A model generated the notes under the pieces. That model saw only the letters and a list, made by a program, of their open reading frames with translations, was not told the origin of the DNA and did not search any database. Below, piece after piece: positions 22,442 to 26,748 of a stretch of 26,748 nucleotides of DNA (positions are counted from its first letter, which is position 1; every line of letters begins with the position of its first letter). This DNA comes from an uncultured Clostridia bacterium (GTDB taxonomy: Bacteria > Bacillota > Clostridia > Oscillospirales > Oscillospiraceae), in NCBI GenBank assembly GCA_937892865.1, contig CALBJG010000118.1, positions 1 to 26,748 on the forward strand, given 5' to 3'. The translations under genes were made by a program, and so were the position numbers.

Positions 22442-23530
22442 GTGTCTTGTTTTGATAAAGTCAGTGTGATCATCCCATCCTTGGATCCGGATGAAAAACT
22501 GCTTGCCGTGGTCGACGGCTTACTTGCCACCGGTTTTAACGATATTATTCTTGTAAACGACGGTAGTTGTCCAGAAAAACTTTCCTACTTTTCAACTGCC
22601 GCAGTTCACCCGGAAGTCACTGTTTTGCATCATCCGGTAAACAGAGGAAAGGGCGCTGCGCTGAAGACTGCGTTTGCCTGGTTCCTGGAGAATCGGTCAG
22701 ACCGGGAAGGTGTTGTTACCGCAGACGGGGATAATCAGCATCACCCGGAGGATATCCAGTCCTGCGCGGAGCATTTGTGTAATACAAACCATTTCACCCT
22801 GGGAGTCCGGGATTTCAGTCTTCCGGAAGTGCCATTCCGCAGCCGCAGCGGCAACCGGATCACCTCCTTTGTATTTAAGGTATTTGTGGGAATGACCATT
22901 TCCGACACCCAAACAGGTCTTCGCGGGCTTCCTGCAAATCAACTGCCCCTATTCTGCCAAGTCGGCGGCGATCGGTTTGAGTACGAAACGAATATGCTTC
23001 TGGCGCTGAAAGAATACAACATTCCCTTTGATGAGGTGAAGATCCGCACCGTTTATATTGAAGAAAATAAGAGTTCCCATTTCCATGCTGTGCGGGACTC
23101 CTGGCGGATCTACAAACTGCTGCTGGGCCATTTCTTCCGCTATGCCATCAGTTCCGTGGTCAGCGCAGTGCTGGATGAGGGGTTATTCGCGTTGCTTTCG
23201 TTCCTGATGCAGGGCATTCTCACCGGTTTCGCGTTGACCGCTGTCCCCACCGGCATTGCCCGATTGGTCTCCTCGCTATGTAATTTCTTTATCAACAAAA
23301 AGTTAGTCTTTCAAAAAGATGTTCCCACCGGCAAAGCCTTGCTGCGGTACTATCTGTTGGCTATACCGGTAGCGCTTGCCCAGATGGGTCTTACCTTCGG
23401 TGTTTTTGCTCTGTTCGGAATCAGCGCCCAACAGACATTCCTGCGGGCAGTGATCTATGGCATCGTAATGGCTGTTCTGTTCATTTTCACATTTCTGGTC
23501 CAGCAGCGCTGGGTCTTCCGCGAAAAATAA
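22442..23530 (+). CDS. Bifunctional GT2 glycosyltransferase / GtrA membrane protein
   Basis: A fusion of 362 aa. Residues 5-215 form a GT-A glycosyltransferase of the dolichyl-phosphate mannose synthase type: VSVIIPSLDPDEKL, LVNDGS (38-42) and the metal motif TADGDNQHHPED with Asp95/Asp97. Residues 220-362 form a GtrA domain with four membrane helices (FFRYAISSVVSAVLDEGLF, SSLCNFFINKKLVF, ending QQRWVFREK). It should charge a polyprenyl phosphate with a sugar, and the GtrA part may help flip it outward. The start is GTG at 22442 after AAGAAGGGATCGGC; the open frame upstream to 22364 overlaps the promoter. First gene of a four-gene operon. Confidence 0.92.
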   Translation: MSCFDKVSVIIPSLDPDEKLLAVVDGLLATGFNDIILVNDGSCPEKLSYFSTAAVHPEVTVLHHPVNRGKGAALKTAFAWFLENRSDREGVVTADGDNQHHPEDIQSCAEHLCNTNHFTLGVRDFSLPEVPFRSRSGNRITSFVFKVFVGMTISDTQTGLRGLPANQLPLFCQVGGDRFEYETNMLLALKEYNIPFDEVKIRTVYIEENKSSHFHAVRDSWRIYKLLLGHFFRYAISSVVSAVLDEGLFALLSFLMQGILTGFALTAVPTGIARLVSSLCNFFINKKLVFQKDVPTGKALLRYYLLAIPVALAQMGLTFGVFALFGISAQQTFLRAVIYGIVMAVLFIFTFLVQQRWVFREK

Positions 23531-23551
23531 TTCCCGTTAGGAGATAGAGAT

Positions 23552-24655
23552 ATGGAAACAAAAAATACGCTCAAACGCATTGGGCGTGTCGTGCTGCGTG
23601 TTTTCTTGCGCGCATTGCTGGTGGTTTTTACCGCTGCACTGTTGATCGTAGGCGGACTGTGTTTGGTCTGCAATATGATTTTTAACGGCCCTTCCCCTGC
23701 CGCAAGAGATGTTCTTACGATGTCAATGCTGGAATCCAGCGGTATGAAATGGTGTCCTGCGCTGTTTATCGGCGAGGATATGGTGGCGCAGATTCAAAAA
23801 GAGATCTCCATCCCCCTGCCTGAGGACATTTCCGATGCCTCTCAGATCGTCATTACCGATAGTTCCAACACCACGCAAACCGATGAGTGGAAAGATTATC
23901 CCGACGGAATCAAGATCGATACGGTTTACGGTGACACCTACACAGCCTATGTTATGCTGATCAAAAACCCCAAGGATGTGTATCTTGCCACCTCTACCAG
24001 TAAATTCACTACCGCTATTCCCGGCACCCGGATCCACAACCAAATCGTCACAGAAGGCGCGCTTGCGGCTATCAACGGCGGTGCATTCAACGATGACGGT
24101 ACTTTGGGGTCCTATATCGGCAGTCTTCCCATTGGCTTGACGGTTTCCGAAGGACAGATCGTTTGGGATGACGGCAGATCCTACGAGGGTTTTGCCGGTT
24201 TTACCAACGACGATATTTTAGTGGTCGCCAACACGATGACTGCTGACAAAGCCAAAGAATTGGGCATCCGGGACGGTTGCTGTTTTGGTCCTGTGTTGCT
24301 GATGAACGGCATTGTCAACGATACCGAGTTCAGCGGCAACTCCGGCTACAACCCCCGAACCGCCATTGGTCAGCGCGCTGACGGCGCAGTGATCTTTGTC
24401 TGTGTAGACGGACGGCAAGCCGGTTCTTTGGGCGCGACCTACGCAGATCTGATCAACATTATGGTAGAATACGGCGCGGTAAATGCCTGCAATTTGGACG
24501 GAGGCGCGTCTTCCGTCATGCTCTACCGGGATACTTATGGCCGCTATGGCGCATCCGGCGAGATCGTAATGGTTAATAATCACGCTATCTTGCAGGAAGT
24601 ACCCAGAAAAATGCCCACTTTCTTTATGGTGCGGCCCAACGAAAGTGAGGACTGA
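23552..24655 (+). CDS. Phosphodiester glycosidase (NAGPA-domain) membrane-anchored protein
   Basis: A 367-aa protein with a basic N-terminus, one membrane helix (about 19-44), an outward stem and a NAGPA domain (about 160-365). Family motifs include AAINGGAFNDDG, GFTNDDILVV, NPRTAIGQRADGAVIFVCVDGRQ (core RTAIG) and NLDGGASSVM. NAGPA enzymes cleave GlcNAc-1-phosphodiesters; bacterial relatives act on teichoic-acid or exopolysaccharide linkages of this kind (family knowledge). The start ATG follows AGGAGATAGAGAT. It is 21 bases after the GT2/GtrA gene and 2 bases before the next, so it belongs to the operon. The likely job is editing or releasing a phosphodiester-linked surface glycan. Confidence 0.88.
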   Translation: METKNTLKRIGRVVLRVFLRALLVVFTAALLIVGGLCLVCNMIFNGPSPAARDVLTMSMLESSGMKWCPALFIGEDMVAQIQKEISIPLPEDISDASQIVITDSSNTTQTDEWKDYPDGIKIDTVYGDTYTAYVMLIKNPKDVYLATSTSKFTTAIPGTRIHNQIVTEGALAAINGGAFNDDGTLGSYIGSLPIGLTVSEGQIVWDDGRSYEGFAGFTNDDILVVANTMTADKAKELGIRDGCCFGPVLLMNGIVNDTEFSGNSGYNPRTAIGQRADGAVIFVCVDGRQAGSLGATYADLINIMVEYGAVNACNLDGGASSVMLYRDTYGRYGASGEIVMVNNHAILQEVPRKMPTFFMVRPNESED

Positions 24656-24657
24656 CT

Positions 24658-26043
24658 ATGGCGCAAGGTAAATACATAAATACAACAAAGAAAAGCAAAT
24701 TGGGCACGATTCTATTCTATAGTTTTTACGGTCTGTTTGTTGTTGCCGCAATCGTTGGTATACTATGTCTTATGGACCCTTTGCACGATTGGCTTGTAAA
24801 ATATCAGGCATCCCAACCGGAAACCAAGAGTCAGGAAATCTTCCAGCAGTATTTTGCCGATCCAAACTGGGAAGAACTTTATACTATGGCCGGTATTGGG
24901 GACACAAAATTTGAAGATAAAGCCACATTTTCTGCCTACATGCAGGAGCGGATCGGCGATGATCCGCTGACTTGTATGGAAACTTCCGCCGGTCTTTCCG
25001 GTGACCGAAAATATGTGATTCGCCACGGCACCGAAAAAGTTGCTTCTTTCCTCTTGAAAAACAAGGGTGAGGGCACAGACCGGATCGTCTCCTGGGAGTT
25101 TTCCTCTTTGGAACTGTTCTATCAAAAAGAAGTTTCTGTCGTTATCGAGAAATCCGCAGAGGAAGTTGTTTATATTAACGGTATCCCACTGACAGAAGAA
25201 TACGTTGTGGAAAATGTATGCACACTGGCAGAAGACTATTTGCCCGACGGTGTTCACGGTTATCGCCGGGAAACGCTGGTGATCACCGATTTTTTGAAGA
25301 AACCGGACATCGTTGTCAAAGACGCTGACGGTAATGCAGTAGAAACCAAAACCGACGATAAGGGTGTCATCTCCACCGGTTACACACCAATTGCCATCAC
25401 AGATACAGAAAAAGAGATCGCTATTAATGCGGCAAAGGCAAATGCCCTGTATGCTATTCGCGCTGTTGGTCGCAGCGAACTGAAAAAGCACTTCGATGAA
25501 ACTGCGCAGATCTATAAAGACATCTGTGAGACCGAGGTGTTTATGCAAAAATACACCGGTCACAGATTTGATGAAACCGCAACTTCTGTTACCGATTACT
25601 ATCGCTACAGTGATGATCTGTTCTCTGCCCGTGTCTGTTTGAATCTGAAAGTTACCAGAACCAATGGCACAGTAAAAACATACGAAGCCAACACCACCTA
25701 TTTCTTTAGCAAGCAATCTGACGGCAGTTATAAAGTCACAGATATGACCAACATTCCCATTCAGGAGCAGATCCGCCAGGTGCGCGTTTCCTTTATTGCC
25801 GACGGTGAAACTCTATCCAGCGCATTTATTGACACCAATGCAAAAAGCATTACTCTGCCGGAGATCACCATTCCCGAAGGTCAGCAGTTGCGTGGCTGGG
25901 CTAAAGACGATGTGGATGAAAACGGCAAACATATCAGAGTGATCGTATTCACGCCGACCGAAACCGGTGTTGTGACCCTTGCAGAAGATACGCAACTGGA
26001 ATCTATGACCCTGTATCCCGTTTTTGAAAAGAAGGGCGCTTGA
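24658..26043 (+). CDS. Membrane-anchored extracellular protein of unknown function
   Basis: Not recognised as a named family. The 461-aa protein has a short basic cytoplasmic start, one membrane helix (about 16-40) and a large outer part. Segments FQQYFADPNWEELYTMAG and AAKANALYAIRAVGRSELKKHF each look like the start of an NTF2-like or TcaA-like alpha+beta domain, so two related domains are possible. The last 80 residues (VSFIADGETLSSAF ... LRGWAKDD ... LYPVFEKKGA) resemble a single InlB B-repeat (Listeria-Bacteroides repeat). It has no catalytic motif I can see. The start ATG is 2 bases after the NAGPA stop, with GAGGA in front. It overlaps the PAP2 start (TGATG), so it is tightly coupled to an envelope-glycan operon and may be a scaffold or partner. 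Confidence 0.8.
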   Translation: MAQGKYINTTKKSKLGTILFYSFYGLFVVAAIVGILCLMDPLHDWLVKYQASQPETKSQEIFQQYFADPNWEELYTMAGIGDTKFEDKATFSAYMQERIGDDPLTCMETSAGLSGDRKYVIRHGTEKVASFLLKNKGEGTDRIVSWEFSSLELFYQKEVSVVIEKSAEEVVYINGIPLTEEYVVENVCTLAEDYLPDGVHGYRRETLVITDFLKKPDIVVKDADGNAVETKTDDKGVISTGYTPIAITDTEKEIAINAAKANALYAIRAVGRSELKKHFDETAQIYKDICETEVFMQKYTGHRFDETATSVTDYYRYSDDLFSARVCLNLKVTRTNGTVKTYEANTTYFFSKQSDGSYKVTDMTNIPIQEQIRQVRVSFIADGETLSSAFIDTNAKSITLPEITIPEGQQLRGWAKDDVDENGKHIRVIVFTPTETGVVTLAEDTQLESMTLYPVFEKKGA

Positions 26044-26615
26044 TGGAAAGGATTTTTAACGCCCTCGCAGAAGGGTTTGATCTGCCGATCCTGGATTGGA
26101 TCTCCCAGCATCTTCAATGTGATTTTTTAGATGCCATTATGGTGCCGATCACATATTTGGGGGAAGCGGGCATTTTTTGGATTGCTTTTGCCATTGTGCT
26201 GATGCTCCTTCCCAAACAACGAAGAAACGGCCTTGCTATGGGTATCGCCCTGCTGATCGGTCTTGTAATTTGTAATCTGATTATGAAACCGCTGTTTGCA
26301 AGGATCCGTCCCTATGATTATCAAATGCTTCACTTTGGGAAAGAAATTGCCCTGCTGATTCCGGCGCAACACGATTTTTCTTTCCCCTCCGGACACACGA
26401 TCTCATCTTTTGAGGCCGCCACAGCGCTTCTTTTAGGAAACAAAAGATTGGGTATCCCCGCATTGGTAATTGCCTGCTGTGTTGCGTTCTCAAGGCTGTA
26501 TCTCTACATTCACTATCCAACGGATGTTCTGTGCTCCGTCATACTGGGAATTGTCATTGGTTTTGTTGGACACACTCTGGCAAAACGAATCCGTATACCC
26601 AAAATATTGGAATAA
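26043..26615 (+). CDS. PAP2-family lipid phosphatase
   Basis: Membrane phosphatase of 190 aa with five to six helices. The three PAP2 motifs are complete: KPLFARIRP (Lys82, Arg89, Pro90), PSGH (115-118) and SRLYLYIHYPTD (Ser140, Arg141, His147, Asp151). Family members dephosphorylate undecaprenyl pyrophosphate or phosphatidylglycerol phosphate outside the membrane. With a polyprenyl-sugar transferase in the same operon, recycling of the undecaprenyl carrier is the best guess. The start is the ATG at 26043, which shares its A with the preceding stop (TGATG). Last gene of the operon, ended by a strong terminator. Confidence 0.93.
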   Translation: MERIFNALAEGFDLPILDWISQHLQCDFLDAIMVPITYLGEAGIFWIAFAIVLMLLPKQRRNGLAMGIALLIGLVICNLIMKPLFARIRPYDYQMLHFGKEIALLIPAQHDFSFPSGHTISSFEAATALLLGNKRLGIPALVIACCVAFSRLYLYIHYPTDVLCSVILGIVIGFVGHTLAKRIRIPKILE

Positions 26616-26620
26616 TGTTT

Positions 26621-26650
26621 AAGGCATCTGCCACACCCGGCAGATGCCTT
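26621..26650 (+). terminator. Terminator of envelope operon
   Basis: A perfect 12-bp stem (AAGGCATCTGCC / GGCAGATGCCTT, 26621-26632 with 26639-26650) with a 6-nt loop, followed by ATTTCTATAT. It starts 5 bases after the PAP2 stop. Confidence 0.85.
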
Positions 26651-26665
26651 ATTTCTATATAAAAG

Positions 26666-26693
26666 AAACCTCACTACCGAAGCAGTGAGGTTT
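26666..26693 (-). terminator. rRNA operon terminator (bidirectional)
   Basis: Stem AAACCTCACT / AGTGAGGTTT (26666-26675 with 26684-26693) around an 8-nt loop. On the minus strand, where it directly follows the 5S rRNA end, the tail is CTTTTATA. On the plus strand the tail is TTTGTGTT, so it also backs up the PAP2 terminator. Confidence 0.85.
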
Positions 26694-26696
26694 TTG

Positions 26697-26748
26697 TGTT
26701 CGCGTTACCTATCTTCCCGGGCAGTCGCCCGCCAAGTATTGTCGGCGT
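26697..26748 (-). rRNA. 5S rRNA, 3' part (cut by window edge)
   Basis: The minus strand reads GCCGACAATACTTGGCGGGC, then GACTGCCCGGGAAGATAGG, the helix IV/V region of bacterial 5S rRNA (pattern GCCGAnnnTACTTGGC...GGGAAnATAGG). The gene continues beyond 26748. The 3' end is approximate (26697-26701), since its helix I partner is outside the window. The rest of an rRNA operon is expected on the far side. Confidence 0.88.

Noticed and set aside
24763..25716. 317-codon open frame on the minus strand opposite the unknown anchored protein
   Set aside because: The plus-strand frame has a signal-anchor helix, a ribosome site and a coupled downstream gene, while this one has Phe/Cys/Ile-rich shadow composition.
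1..26748. Mobile element, prophage, toxin-antitoxin or defence island
   Set aside because: No transposase, integrase, phage structural gene, terminal repeat or known defence domain was found. Genes are metabolic, envelope or regulatory, with similar base use throughout.

Overview
The window is ordinary chromosomal DNA of a low-to-mid GC Gram-positive anaerobe, most likely a gut Clostridia of the Oscillospirales type (inference). The reasons are strong GGAGG ribosome sites in front of nearly every gene, TTG and GTG starts, sigma-A type promoters, hairpin terminators with U tracts, an LTA-synthase-like protein and the style of the envelope genes. I see no phage, insertion sequence, CRISPR array or recognisable defence system. 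No stretch over 300 bases lacks a gene.

Layout. Bases 1-2500: a 7-bp tandem repeat, then the serine biosynthesis operon serC-serA (minus strand). 2515-6106: a membrane-anchored HtrA protease (plus) converging on an LTA-synthase-like phosphoglycerol transferase (minus). 6105-7894: a Gfo/Idh/MocA oxidoreductase and a divergent small Cys-rich membrane protein of unknown function. 7901-11897: a minus-strand operon tetR - PHP phosphatase - SIS sugar-phosphate protein - PfkB sugar kinase, divergent from a cation-efflux (CDF) transporter. The two promoters face each other across a 15-bp palindrome that overlaps the CDF start point. 11899-12855: a YczE-like membrane protein and tRNA-Ser(CGA). 12878-15264: an HAD-IIA phosphatase and a phosphohexomutase in one operon. 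15272-17919: an operon of a Cys-rich small protein, an AraC regulator and an ADP-ribosylglycohydrolase-family enzyme with an extra C-terminal beta domain. 17941-20093: a DUF188 protein, an RluA-type pseudouridine synthase and a D-2-hydroxyacid dehydrogenase. 20097-22356: a surface-anchored PIG-L deacetylase with a pentapeptide-repeat stalk, followed by an SGNH esterase. 22397-26650: a four-gene envelope operon: GT2/GtrA fusion, NAGPA-type phosphodiester glycosidase, an unrecognised membrane-anchored protein and a PAP2 phosphatase. 26697-26748: the 3' end of a 5S rRNA on the minus strand, so an rRNA operon lies just beyond the window edge.

How the genes fit together. Two blocks look like coherent small systems. 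The first is the 20.1-26.6 kb divergent pair of envelope operons. It combines a lipid-linked sugar transferase with a GtrA flippase domain, a lipid-phosphate phosphatase, a glycan-directed phosphodiester glycosidase, a deacetylase and an esterase, consistent with making and trimming a surface polysaccharide. The second is the 7.9-11.9 kb TetR unit, which links sugar-phosphate handling to metal efflux. Neither is proven novel; both have an unassigned substrate. Functions are assigned from motifs read by eye, without database searches.
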